A DNA stretch of 64,000 nucleotides from Kineosporia corallincola (GTDB lineage Bacteria > Actinomycetota > Actinomycetes > Actinomycetales > Kineosporiaceae), in NCBI RefSeq assembly GCF_018499875.1, contig NZ_JAHBAY010000017.1:62001-126000 (forward strand). Direction: 5' to 3'. The position numbers and the translations under genes were made by a program. The notes beneath the pieces are model-generated. The model did no database searches. It saw nothing but the letters and a program-made list of their open reading frames with translations, and had not been told where the DNA came from. Shown here in pieces: positions 9,182 to 16,811 of the stretch (positions are counted from its first letter, which is position 1; every line of letters begins with the position of its first letter).

Positions 9182-9841
9182 GTGAGCCGGATCGTGGTCG
9201 ACGACCACAGATACGTTCTGATCAACATCTTCAAGACCGACGCCCAGCACCAGCAGCGACTGATCGAGATCTGGCAGGGTCTGGGCCCGGCCGACGAGCG
9301 GTCTCCCGGCCTGGTGTCGGTGAACGCTCACGTCAGCCTGGACGGCGAGTCGGTGATCAGCTACATCCAGTGGCGCAGCAAGGAGGACTGGGAGGGGATT
9401 CTCTCCGACCCGGGCCGGCAGGGCCGGTTCAAGGAGGTCCTCACCTTCGCCACCTTCGAGAGCCTGCACAGCGAGGTGGTGTTCGTGCAGCGCAATCCCG
9501 CGCTCGCCGGGGAACATGCCGAGCTGCGTGAGAACGACGGCGTGCACGCGGTGTTCGAGGTGGCACGGGTGGCGCCGGGGCGTCAGCAGGAGCTGCTCGA
9601 CCTGGTCGCGAAGCCGAACGAGGCCCTGGCCCTGGCCCCGGGATGGATCTCCAACTCGGTGCACCGCTCGTTCGACGGCACCGCGGTGGTGGCCTACTCG
9701 CAGTGGGAGAGCCCCGAGGCCTACGAGGAGCACCTGAAGTCGGCGCCGGTCGCCGGCGGTGGGGGCGACGTGGCCGGGCTGGCGACCGTGGAGCGGTTCC
9801 AGATGCGGATCGAGTACATCACCGAGGCCGACGGTCGCTGA
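9182..9841 (+). CDS. Tandem ABM-domain monooxygenase
   Basis: A 219-residue protein with two antibiotic biosynthesis monooxygenase (dimeric alpha/beta barrel) domains, residues ~10-100 and ~115-215. Each shows the family pattern of a strand, a helix and an aromatic-rich strand: VISYIQWRSKEDWE in the first, VVAYSQWESPEAYEEH in the second. ABM proteins such as ActVA-ORF6 oxidise aromatic polyketides to quinones without a cofactor; the tandem form may fold as an internal dimer. GTG 9182 follows AGGAGG closely. It lies 39 bases after the efflux gene and so is probably under MarR control. Confidence 0.85.
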   Translation: MSRIVVDDHRYVLINIFKTDAQHQQRLIEIWQGLGPADERSPGLVSVNAHVSLDGESVISYIQWRSKEDWEGILSDPGRQGRFKEVLTFATFESLHSEVVFVQRNPALAGEHAELRENDGVHAVFEVARVAPGRQQELLDLVAKPNEALALAPGWISNSVHRSFDGTAVVAYSQWESPEAYEEHLKSAPVAGGGGDVAGLATVERFQMRIEYITEADGR

Positions 9842-9887
9842 CCGTCTCAAGACCTGACCTTCCGATCAGCAGAGAGGAGGTGACCTC

Positions 9888-10001
9888 ATGACCGACGCCG
9901 AACTGGAGGCCGAACTCCAGCACGTCGTCCTGTCTTTCGATGCACAGGACGGCCTGACCGAGCGGGAGTTCGAACTCGCCCGGGTGAACGAGGCCTGGTG
10001 A
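9888..10001 (+). CDS. 37-residue acidic peptide, possible precursor
   Basis: This short gene starts with ATG 9888 after a very strong AGAGGAGGTGA ribosome site. The product is acidic (about ten Asp/Glu against three Arg/Lys/His-type bases), begins MTDAELEAELQ, contains LSFDAQDG in the middle and ends REFELARVNEAW. It has no Cys and one Ser, which argues against a lanthipeptide. A stable hairpin follows immediately, then a TPR protein and a methyltransferase on the same strand. The arrangement (strongly translated small peptide, attenuating hairpin, then modifying genes) is typical of ribosomal peptide precursors such as pqqA, but I recognise no family. It could instead be a small helical accessory protein. 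Confidence 0.6.
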   Translation: MTDAELEAELQHVVLSFDAQDGLTEREFELARVNEAW

Positions 10002-10006
10002 CCAGC

Positions 10007-10047
10007 GGACACGGCGGCCGGACACCCTCCCGTCCGCCGCCGTGTCC
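10007..10047 (+). terminator. Hairpin after the small peptide gene
   Basis: GGACACGGCGGC at 10007 pairs perfectly with GCCGCCGTGTCC at 10036 around a 17-base loop. It begins five bases after the peptide stop and no T-run follows, so it is more likely a partial terminator or RNA stabiliser than a full stop to transcription. Confidence 0.65.
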
Positions 10048-10085
10048 GTCCGGGCCTGGCGGCCTAGAAGAATCGAGAACCTCTC

Positions 10086-12116
10086 ATGCAGAACGACTTC
10101 GGCGCCCCGGTCGAGCCTGAGCTGGCCTGGTCGGCGCCGGATCGCGGGATCGTGCTGTGCCCGGGTGACCACGCCGGCCCGTGCTCCGGTGGTGAGGGCC
10201 GGGCGGTGGGCCTCAGCATTCCCCCTCCCGCTGAAGGTTTCGCCCATCTGGGTGGCCTGGCGCCGGTGCTGGCGGTCGTGGTGCGCCGTGCCGAGGACCG
10301 GGCGCCCGGCCTGCTCGCCCGGCACGAGCCGATCAGTGGCCGGCTGATCCGTGCCGCCACCGATACCAACGGCGCGGGAAACGGTTTCGTTCCGGTCTCC
10401 GAGGTGGCGGCGCTGGGTACCACCCGGCGGATCAGCCGGGAGTCGCACGCCAGTGCCCTGTGGATCGACCGGGCGGCCCGGTTCCTGGCCGAGGCGCTCC
10501 CGGCGGTGTGTGATCCGGCGGAGGGGGCGGGCCGCGGGGCTCACGTCGTCCCCGAACTGGAGCTCGAGGCCTTCGAGCGGTGGGACCGGTTGTCGGTGCG
10601 GATCCTCTACCGGGCCGTGCTGACGGCGCAACTGCGCGGCACACCGTTGCGGGTGCGGGCCCGGCTGGAGAAGGGCCCCACGGCCTTTCTCGCCGCCCTC
10701 GCCGAACGGCCCGGCGCCGGCTGGTGCTCACCACGGAACACGGTGCCACGACTGATCTCCATGACGGACGACGAGGCCGCCCAGGGATCCGCGCCGGGTG
10801 GGACGCACGACGAGATCGTCCGTGCGGTGGGGGAGGCCCTGGCCCTCCAGAACTTCGAGCGCGCCGGGCTGCTGACCGCGGCCCGGCTGCGGCACGCCAC
10901 CGACCCGGACGAGCGCGCCGACCTGATCCGGCTCGGTGCGATCGGCTCGGCCCAGACCGGTTCGGTCGAAAAGGCTTTGGAGGAAATGCGTCTGGCGCTG
11001 ACGGTGGTGCGTCGTCCGGCTCTGCGTGCCCACCTGAACTATCTGTGCGGCCTGCTGCTGACGAAGCGCTCCGGCGAGCAGGACGCCGGCCGGCCCTTCT
11101 ACGAGCGGGGGCTGGAGATCACCTCCTCCCGGGAACCGTCCGACGAGACGATGACGGTGGAGGAGGGCTGGCTGCTCAACGGCCTGGCTCTGCTGGCGAC
11201 CATGCGGGCCCGCCGGGCCGGTGAGGGCACCCCGGAGCGGGAACAGTTGCTGGGAGAGGCGTTCCGGCACGAGTTCGCCGCCTTCCGGCTGGTCCGGGAG
11301 CTGCCCGGCGACAGCGCCTTCTACCTGCGCCACAACCTCAGCCACAACCTGGCCTTCCTGCTCCAGATCGCGGGCCGGCACCGGCAGGCCGAGGAGGTGC
11401 TGCGCGCGGCGTCCGCGGCCATGCTCGGCACCGGCCGCGCCGACTTCCGGCTCCTGCACCACTACGCCATCGGCATCCTCCAGCTGCGGCGCGAGGCCTA
11501 CCCGGAGGCGATGGCCACCTTCGCCGGGGCGGCCCGCACAGCAGGCGGGCTCGAAGACCCCTTCTATCTCGAAAGAACCCTTGCGGCAGCTGGTTACACG
11601 GCCCTGCGGGCCGGGGACGCGGAGCGGGCGGCAGGCTTCTACCGGCTCGGGGCCCGCACGGCCCGGCGGATCGCGGACGAGACCGCGTCGAGGCAGCACG
11701 TCGCCGGGTTGCTGTGGGCACTGACCCTGACCGGCACGCCCTGGGACGAGCACGAGCAGGAGGCGGCCGACCGCTGGTACCCGGGGGCGGCGCGGGCGCA
11801 CCGTGAGGGTGCCGGGCCCGGGGCCCTGCGGGACGCCCTGACCCTGGCCGGTGCGCAGGTGGTGCCGCCCTCGGCGAAACTTCCGTCGTACCTGCCCGGG
11901 GTGGACCTGGAGGGGACGCCGGGGCGCGACCTGAACCGGTTCCTGACCGGGTTGCCGGCCGGTGAGAGCCCGGCCGACCTGGTCGCCGGGGCTGCCGGAT
12001 CCTTCCGGGCCTCAGGGCTTTCCGGGCCTTCCGGCGCGACGGGCGCGATGGGTGCGGTCGGCGCGACGGGCGCGACGGGCTCGACGGGGGCGGTCGGCGC
12101 GGGAAGGGCCGTCTGA
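10086..12116 (+). CDS. TPR protein with collagen-like C-terminal tail
   Basis: A 676-residue protein of unknown function. Residues 1-~220 form an unrecognised domain containing Cys pairs (VLCPGDHAGPCSGG) and a Trp-rich region. Residues ~240-580 are alpha-helical with repeated tetratricopeptide-like pairs (for example YLRHNLSHNLAFLLQIAGRHRQAEEVL and HHYAIGILQLRREAYPEA). The last ~40 residues are Gly-X-Y repeats (GPSGATGAMGAVGATGATG). No signal peptide is visible. It is preceded by the small peptide gene and its stop overlaps the methyltransferase start (TGATG). A TPR scaffold that binds the peptide is a plausible inference only. Confidence 0.7.
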   Translation: MQNDFGAPVEPELAWSAPDRGIVLCPGDHAGPCSGGEGRAVGLSIPPPAEGFAHLGGLAPVLAVVVRRAEDRAPGLLARHEPISGRLIRAATDTNGAGNGFVPVSEVAALGTTRRISRESHASALWIDRAARFLAEALPAVCDPAEGAGRGAHVVPELELEAFERWDRLSVRILYRAVLTAQLRGTPLRVRARLEKGPTAFLAALAERPGAGWCSPRNTVPRLISMTDDEAAQGSAPGGTHDEIVRAVGEALALQNFERAGLLTAARLRHATDPDERADLIRLGAIGSAQTGSVEKALEEMRLALTVVRRPALRAHLNYLCGLLLTKRSGEQDAGRPFYERGLEITSSREPSDETMTVEEGWLLNGLALLATMRARRAGEGTPEREQLLGEAFRHEFAAFRLVRELPGDSAFYLRHNLSHNLAFLLQIAGRHRQAEEVLRAASAAMLGTGRADFRLLHHYAIGILQLRREAYPEAMATFAGAARTAGGLEDPFYLERTLAAAGYTALRAGDAERAAGFYRLGARTARRIADETASRQHVAGLLWALTLTGTPWDEHEQEAADRWYPGAARAHREGAGPGALRDALTLAGAQVVPPSAKLPSYLPGVDLEGTPGRDLNRFLTGLPAGESPADLVAGAAGSFRASGLSGPSGATGAMGAVGATGATGSTGAVGAGRAV

Positions 12117-12826
12117 TGGCGGTGCTGCCACGGCTCACCGTGGCGCAGACCGATGCGCTGGCCGGGCGGGTGCTCGACCGCTGCCGGGAGGCCGGCGTGG
12201 TGGACGCGGGGGCACCGGAGGTGGACTGGGAGAGGTTCCATGCGCTGCGGGAGCGGTTGTACCGGACGTTCCAGGTGCCGACGACCACGCTGACGCCCCT
12301 GTCGGCCCGGGTGCTGTACGGCGTGTCGGCGATGCACCTGCCGCGCTCGGTCGTGGTGCTGGGCTGCTACGCGGGCAATCTGATGGCCTGGGTGACGGCG
12401 CCCGTGCTCGGGCCGGGACACGACCCCGCGGTGGTCGGACGCGCGGCGGTCGGCCTGGATGTTGACGGTGCGGCCGTGGAGACGGCCCGGGCGAACTTCG
12501 CCGCCGCCGGCTTCGGACCGGGAGTGCGGACGGTGGTCGGCGACGCCTTCGACGTCGCCACCCATGCCGCCGGAACGGCCTGGGACCTGTTGCTGATCGA
12601 CGTCGACGTGCCGGGGGCCCGCAAGTCCGGGTATGCCAGGCTGCTGGAGCGGTGGCTGGAGCACCGTGGGCCGGGAGCGGTGGTGATCGCCCACGACGTG
12701 TGCCATCCGGTGTTCCGCCACGACCTCGGCGGCTACCAGGCCTTCGCCCGGGAGCAGGGTGCTTCGGCCAGCCTGACCCTGCCGGTCGACGAGTGCGGGC
12801 TGGAGGTCAGCCGGTGGCCAGATTGA
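12116..12826 (+). CDS. Class I SAM-dependent methyltransferase
   Basis: A 236-residue protein with a Rossmann-type methyltransferase core: motif I as VVVLGCYAGNLMAWV (~residue 80), the acidic end of strand 2 in AVGLDVDGAAVETA, VVGDAFDV, and WDLLLIDVDVPGARKSGY followed by a helix and a late strand AVVIAHDV. An N-terminal helical extension (residues 1-75) may contact substrate. The start shares one base with the TPR gene stop, so the two are coupled. The last 20 bases overlap the convergent regulator. The substrate is unknown; the small peptide encoded 2.1 kb upstream in the same direction is one candidate. Confidence 0.78.
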   Translation: MAVLPRLTVAQTDALAGRVLDRCREAGVVDAGAPEVDWERFHALRERLYRTFQVPTTTLTPLSARVLYGVSAMHLPRSVVVLGCYAGNLMAWVTAPVLGPGHDPAVVGRAAVGLDVDGAAVETARANFAAAGFGPGVRTVVGDAFDVATHAAGTAWDLLLIDVDVPGARKSGYARLLERWLEHRGPGAVVIAHDVCHPVFRHDLGGYQAFAREQGASASLTLPVDECGLEVSRWPD

Positions 12827-13556
12827 CGCTGCCGGTGCTGCCCCGCGACTCGTCCAGAGCGTTGTTCGGGTAGGACGCCGCGGAACTGCTCGGGCCCAGC
12901 CGGAAACCGATGCCGCGCACGGTCAGGATCCAGTCCCGGCTGCCGAGCTTGGTGCGCAGGCTGTTCACGTGGGCGTCGAGGGTGCGGCTGCCGGTGACCC
13001 GGATCCCGGTGCTCCAGACGCTGGTCATCAGCTGGCGCCGGGAGACCACCGACCAGGGCTGGGAGGCGAGGGCGTGCAGCAGGTCGAACTCCTTGCGGGT
13101 GACGCTCACCGGTCTCTCGTCCACGTGTACCCGCCGGGTGGCGGGGTCGATGCGCAGACGGCCGTGGACGATGACGTTCTGCGCGTCGTGGGCCCCGGCC
13201 AGGCCTCGCGTGCGGCGCGCGACGGCATCGATCCGGGCCATCAGCTCACGGTTGCCCACCGGGCTGACCAGGTAGTCGTCGGAGCCGGCCCGCAGGCCGA
13301 GCACCTGGTCGAGTTCGCTGCCGCGCGAGGTGAGCATGATGATCGGGACCTCGGACAGAGCCCGCAGGCTCTGGCAGACCTCGATGCCGTCGATGTCGGG
13401 CAGGTCGGGGTCCAGCAGCACCAGATCGGCGCCGGTGTAACGCTGGAGCGCGGCCCGTCCGGTGCGCACCACCTCGGCGGTGTGGCCGTACCGTCGTAGA
13501 TCCTGGATGGGAAGTTTCGTCGCGGGTGTCTTGGCGTTGACTACCAGCACATGCAA
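12807..13556 (-). CDS. OmpR-type orphan response regulator, atypical receiver
   Basis: A 249-residue receiver plus winged-helix DNA-binding protein. The aspartate at the phosphorylation position is present (Asp49 in LVLLDPDLPD), but the acidic pair of strand 1 is replaced (VVNAKT) and the conserved lysine is Ser98 (YLVSPV). Such receivers usually cannot be phosphorylated by the normal chemistry; JadR1-like regulators of angucycline clusters are the known precedent and some bind the end product. The C-terminal domain has TRKEFDLLHALASQPWSVVSRRQLM and RTLDAHVNSLRTKLG. No sensor kinase gene is adjacent. The 3' end overlaps the convergent methyltransferase by 20 bases. Confidence 0.9.
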   Translation of the reverse strand: MHVLVVNAKTPATKLPIQDLRRYGHTAEVVRTGRAALQRYTGADLVLLDPDLPDIDGIEVCQSLRALSEVPIIMLTSRGSELDQVLGLRAGSDDYLVSPVGNRELMARIDAVARRTRGLAGAHDAQNVIVHGRLRIDPATRRVHVDERPVSVTRKEFDLLHALASQPWSVVSRRQLMTSVWSTGIRVTGSRTLDAHVNSLRTKLGSRDWILTVRGIGFRLGPSSSAASYPNNALDESRGSTGSVNLATG

Positions 13557-13959
13557 GGCATGCTCCTAATCACGAGGCGTACTTCCGACCCGGCACGGTC
13601 AGCAGTCAGATCGCCCGGGATCCGCCGTGGCGACCGGGTGACGGGCTGGCCGAGGAGCGCGAGAGCCGACGGAAGTCGCTTCGTTGCGGACAGGGCCGGT
13701 TCTCACGCGAGAGAGGCGATCGACCGGGGGATCCCGGTGAATCGTCTCAAGGGTCTTCCGGTGGTGGGGCGACGTCAACCGTTCCGGTCGAGATACGCCC
13801 TCAGGTGCGGTCCGGGCACGTTGTGAACTTGGTCAGCCAAACAATATACTTGGTGCAACAAGTGTCACTGAGAGCCAATCGTGGTGTCGGTCACTTTGAC
13901 CGTCGCCATGCTGATCACGGGGGCCGGGATCGTCGAGCGCGTAGACAAGGATGCAGAGC
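13557..13959. other. Divergent regulatory region, no gene seen
   Basis: This 403-base stretch separates a minus-strand regulator from the plus-strand SnoaL-like gene. I see no credible coding sequence. It holds the tandem TTGGT operators at 13829-13861 and is locally less GC-rich there (ACAATATACTT), consistent with a promoter. Confidence 0.6.
13829..13861. promoter_or_regulatory. Tandem MarR-type operator upstream of SnoaL-like gene
   Basis: TTGGTCAGCCAA at 13829 and TTGGTGCAACAA at 13850 repeat the arrangement seen before the efflux pump, with an identical 21-base offset and related flanks (ACTTGGT, CAATA). It lies about 100 bases before the start of the SnoaL-like gene. Confidence 0.65.
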
Positions 13960-14424
13960 ATGACGGATCTTTCGGCGGAACGTGTCGCCGGTGCCTGGGA
14001 CTCGCTGGCCACGGGCGACCGTGACCGGATTCTTGAGTTCTGGCACGAGGACGTGACGTTCGAGGTGCCGGGGACGCACGCCTATTCGGGTCTCTACCGG
14101 GGCATCGACGCCTATGTCGAGTTCTACGGCAACCTCTATCGGCTCTCCGGCGGTTCGCTGCACGGTGAGCGCACCGTGATCCTGGTGAACCCGGAGGAGG
14201 GCTATTCGGTGGACGTGAACCGGATCTCCGCCGACCGGGCCGGTGCGGGGGCCGATCCGCGGCCCCCGTGGGACCGTTTCGAGCTGGACGCGTTGCACCT
14301 GCTGCGCTGGCAGAACGGGCGGATCGCCGAAGGGCACTGGATGGTGTTCGGTGAGGGGGCGACCGGCAGCAGCCTGTGGTGGTCCCCGGTGGACGAGCAC
14401 GGAAACCGGCGCGACGTGCGCTGA
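13960..14424 (+). CDS. SnoaL-like (NTF2-fold) protein
   Basis: A 154-residue protein of the NTF2/SnoaL superfamily, which includes polyketide cyclases, ketosteroid isomerases and C-1 hydroxylases of anthracycline pathways. The opening helix AGAWDSLATGDRDRILEFWHEDVTFEVPGTHAYSG-type pattern (helix, then FW.EDV.F.VPG) and the final curved sheet (FELDALHLLRWQNGRIAEGHWMVF) are characteristic. I prefer ATG 13960, nine bases after AAGGA, to ATG 13951, which directly abuts that site. Its promoter carries the predicted MarR operator pair, linking it to the efflux pump. Whether it is a cyclase, hydroxylase or binding protein is open. Confidence 0.85.
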   Translation: MTDLSAERVAGAWDSLATGDRDRILEFWHEDVTFEVPGTHAYSGLYRGIDAYVEFYGNLYRLSGGSLHGERTVILVNPEEGYSVDVNRISADRAGAGADPRPPWDRFELDALHLLRWQNGRIAEGHWMVFGEGATGSSLWWSPVDEHGNRRDVR

Positions 14425-14461
14425 TACACCGCTCAGCAGGTATTTTCGGCAGACATGCGAT

Positions 14462-14499
14462 CGGCTCCGGACCGCCCGCTCGGGTGCGGTCCGGAGCCG
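14462..14499. terminator. Bidirectional terminator hairpin
   Basis: CGGCTCCGGACCGC pairs perfectly with GCGGTCCGGAGCCG across a 10-base loop, between the convergent SnoaL-like and Clp-N genes. The 14-base GC-rich stem fits an actinobacterial terminator serving both strands. Confidence 0.85.
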
Positions 14500-14510
14500 T
14501 CGGTGCGTGT

Positions 14511-14951
14511 TCAGACCGAGGTGTCGCGCCGGATCGTGTCGAGGCTGGCGCGCACCGTCGGGTAAGACAGCTTGAAGATGGCCCAGGCTCCCTTGCCCGG
14601 GCGGTATTTCAGGGCGGCGAGCAGGAGGTGCTCGCTGCTCAGCCGGGTGTCGCCGAGTTCCCGCATCTCGGAGACGGCCTGCTGCATCAGGGCCACGTTC
14701 TCGGCGCTCGGGCGCACGTCGGTGCTGAGGCCGGCGGGCACCACCTGCTGGCTGCGGGCCAGCGCGAAATCGTGAAAGGCCCCCAGGTCAACGCCGTTCG
14801 CGGTGAGCAGCTCCGAGAACGTGGTGTGCGGATCGGCGCTGAGCGCCGTGAGCAGGTGGATGGTGAACAGTTCCGGGCTCTTCTGGGCGATCGCGAGCTG
14901 CCTGGCGGAGGCCAGTGCCGAGGTCATCTGCTCGGCATATTGCACGGTCAT
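14511..14951 (-). CDS. Stand-alone Clp N-terminal domain protein
   Basis: A 146-residue protein that consists only of the Clp-N double repeat normally found at the front of ClpA/ClpC unfoldases. The two repeats are centred on SPELFTIHLLTALSADPHTTF (residues ~25-45) and LSSEHLLLAALKYRPGKGAW (~100-120). No AAA+ module is present. ATG 14951 has GGAAGGA seven bases upstream. Free Clp-N proteins can act as adaptors or substrates of ClpC, or in some antibiotic producers as target mimics for Clp-N-binding compounds; the last idea is speculative. It lies among cluster genes on the minus strand, 229 bases downstream of the acyltransferase stop. Confidence 0.85.
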   Translation of the reverse strand: MTVQYAEQMTSALASARQLAIAQKSPELFTIHLLTALSADPHTTFSELLTANGVDLGAFHDFALARSQQVVPAGLSTDVRPSAENVALMQQAVSEMRELGDTRLSSEHLLLAALKYRPGKGAWAIFKLSYPTVRASLDTIRRDTSV

Positions 14952-15180
14952 GCTGGTATTCCTTCCGGAGGAGGAGTTTTGGGGCAGGCCGCGAGGAGGG
15001 CTGCCGAGGTTCTCCTCATCACCATACCCGTCCGGACCGGGTGCGGGCGCGGCGAATCCGGCCGCCCCGGGCCTGGATTCGCCGGGAAGCCGCAGGACCG
15101 CCGTCGGTGCCGGTGCGGCATCGGCCGGGATTCTCCGGCGCTGCGCACAGACGCTGCCCGAAGAGGCGGAAGAATGCCGG

Positions 15181-16113
15181 TCAGACCGGAGCGGGGCCGA
15201 AAAGGCCAGACAGCGAGTCGAGGTCGTCGGGGCCACGCAGGGAGATCACCCGGACCCCCGGCAGGGCCCGTTTGACCAGCCCGCTGAGTGCGCCCGCCGG
15301 AGGCAGCTCGACCACGGTGCGCACGCCCAGGCGCTCCAGGGTGGTCATGCACAGGTCCCATCGCACCTGGCGGCTGACCTGGGAGACCAGCCGCCGCAGC
15401 ACTTCAGCGCCGTCGGACAGCACGGTGCCGTCGGCGTTCGACAGCAACGGGACCCAGGGATCGGCCGGGCTCAGAGCGGCGGCCGGGCCGGCCAGGGCCC
15501 GCTCGGCCGGCGCCATGTGCGGTGTGTGGAAGGCGCCGGCCACCTGGAGCGACCGGACCCTGGCCGCGGCCGGGGGATCCGCCGCCAGGGCGGCCAGGCC
15601 GCCGAGCGGTCCGGCGGCCACGACCTGACCGGCACCGTTGATGTTGGCGGCGACCAGACCGTGCCTGCTGACGGCTGTCAGCACCTCGTCGAGATCGCCG
15701 CCGAGGACGGCGCTCATGCCGGTGTCGTTCAGTCCGGCGGCCGCCGCCATCGCCCGGCCGCGCTCGGCGACGAAGGTGACCGCGGCGCCCTGACTGAGCA
15801 CGCCCGCGAGCGCGGCGGCGGTCACCTCACCGACCGAGTGCCCGGCCAGGACCAGGTCGGCCGGTGATCGCGGAAGCAGGGCGGCCGCGGCCAGCCCGGC
15901 GGCCACGATGAGCGGCTGCGCCACGGCGGTGTCCCTGAGCGTGCCGGCGTCCGAGTCGGTGCCGTGGTGGCTCAGGTCCAGGCCCGTCGCGGACGACAGT
16001 TCCGCCATCCGCCGGGCGAACACCGGGTGCTGCATCCAGGCCCTGGTGAAGCCGGGGCGCTGCGCCCCCTGCCCCGGGCAGAGCAGGGCGACCGGTGCCG
16101 GGACGTCGCTCAC
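15181..16113 (-). CDS. Malonyl-CoA:ACP acyltransferase-like protein
   Basis: A 310-residue stand-alone acyltransferase of the FabD/MCAT fold, which loads malonyl or related groups on an acyl carrier protein. It has LLCPGQGAQRPG at the start, the nucleophile elbow GHSVGEVTAAALAG with Ser in GHSVG, and a late GPLGGLAALA and GAFHTPHM segment with the expected His. GTG 16113 overlaps the upstream regulator stop (GTGA), so translation is coupled. No ketosynthase or ACP lies in the window, so it presumably serves a synthase outside it. Coupling of an acyltransferase to a response regulator is unusual. Confidence 0.88.
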   Translation of the reverse strand: MSDVPAPVALLCPGQGAQRPGFTRAWMQHPVFARRMAELSSATGLDLSHHGTDSDAGTLRDTAVAQPLIVAAGLAAAALLPRSPADLVLAGHSVGEVTAAALAGVLSQGAAVTFVAERGRAMAAAAGLNDTGMSAVLGGDLDEVLTAVSRHGLVAANINGAGQVVAAGPLGGLAALAADPPAAARVRSLQVAGAFHTPHMAPAERALAGPAAALSPADPWVPLLSNADGTVLSDGAEVLRRLVSQVSRQVRWDLCMTTLERLGVRTVVELPPAGALSGLVKRALPGVRVISLRGPDDLDSLSGLFGPAPV

Positions 16114-16811
16114 GACCGCTCCGCGGTGACCTGGCCGAGCCGGAAGCCGACCCCCCGGATGGCTGTGATCCATTCCTTGGCACCGAGTTTCGAGCGCAGG
16201 GAGCTGACGTGCGTGTCGATGGTGCGGGTGGACATCGTCGATACCGGAAGGCTGCGCGGGTGCTTCCAGATGTCGACCATCAGCCGTTGCCGGCTGATCA
16301 CCGACCCCGGCCGCTGGGCCAGGTGCAGGAGCAGGTCGAACTCCATCCGGGTGAGGTCGACGCGGCGGTCCTTCACCCAGACCTCCCGGCTGGCGGTCTC
16401 AATACGCAGCGGCCCCGCCGTGACGATCGGGGTGCGGCCCAGGGCCGACGGGTTGACCCGGCGCATCAGCGACTCGATGCGGGCCATGATCTCGGAGGAG
16501 CGATAGGGCAGGGTGAGGCAGTCGTCGGCGCCGGCCTCCAGGCCGAGGATGCGACTGAGCTCGTCGCCCTGCGGTGCGAAGGTGATGATCGGCAGATCGT
16601 TGGTACGGCGCACGGCGCGGCACAGTGTCACGCCGTCCATGTCCGGCAGATCGAGCTCCAGAAGCATCAGATCGGCATCGAATCGCCTACTCAGTGCTTC
16701 TGTTCCATTACTGACGGAAATCACTTCGTGCCCTTGGGAACGGAGGTCCTGGGTCAGTGCCACGGCGTCGCGGGTGGGTCTTCCGACCGCCACAATGTTC
16801 ACGGATCTCAT
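16110..16811 (-). CDS. OmpR-type regulator with Glu at the phospho-site
   Basis: A 233-residue receiver plus winged-helix regulator. The phosphorylation aspartate is replaced by glutamate (Glu52 in MLLELDLPDMDG), a change that often mimics constitutive phosphorylation. Strand 1 lacks the acidic pair (IVAVGRP) and the conserved lysine is Leu101 (CLTLPY). The DNA-binding domain includes TRMEFDLLLHLAQRPGSVISRQRLM and RTIDTHVSSLRSKLGAKEWI, very similar to the other two regulators of this region. ATG 16811 follows GGGGGA directly; a GTG nine bases further in is an alternative. Its stop overlaps the acyltransferase start. Confidence 0.88.
   Translation of the reverse strand: MRSVNIVAVGRPTRDAVALTQDLRSQGHEVISVSNGTEALSRRFDADLMLLELDLPDMDGVTLCRAVRRTNDLPIITFAPQGDELSRILGLEAGADDCLTLPYRSSEIMARIESLMRRVNPSALGRTPIVTAGPLRIETASREVWVKDRRVDLTRMEFDLLLHLAQRPGSVISRQRLMVDIWKHPRSLPVSTMSTRTIDTHVSSLRSKLGAKEWITAIRGVGFRLGQVTAERS

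Noticed and set aside
6866-9850. A 994-codon open frame on the minus strand across the efflux pump and ABM genes
   Set aside because: Only its last 150 codons are the MarR gene. The rest is an artefact of high-GC third positions, with His/Gly/Arg-rich nonsense, opposite well-recognised genes.
9888-10001. Lanthipeptide or thiopeptide precursor
   Set aside because: No Cys and one Ser in the peptide, and no LanB, LanM or YcaO-type gene nearby.
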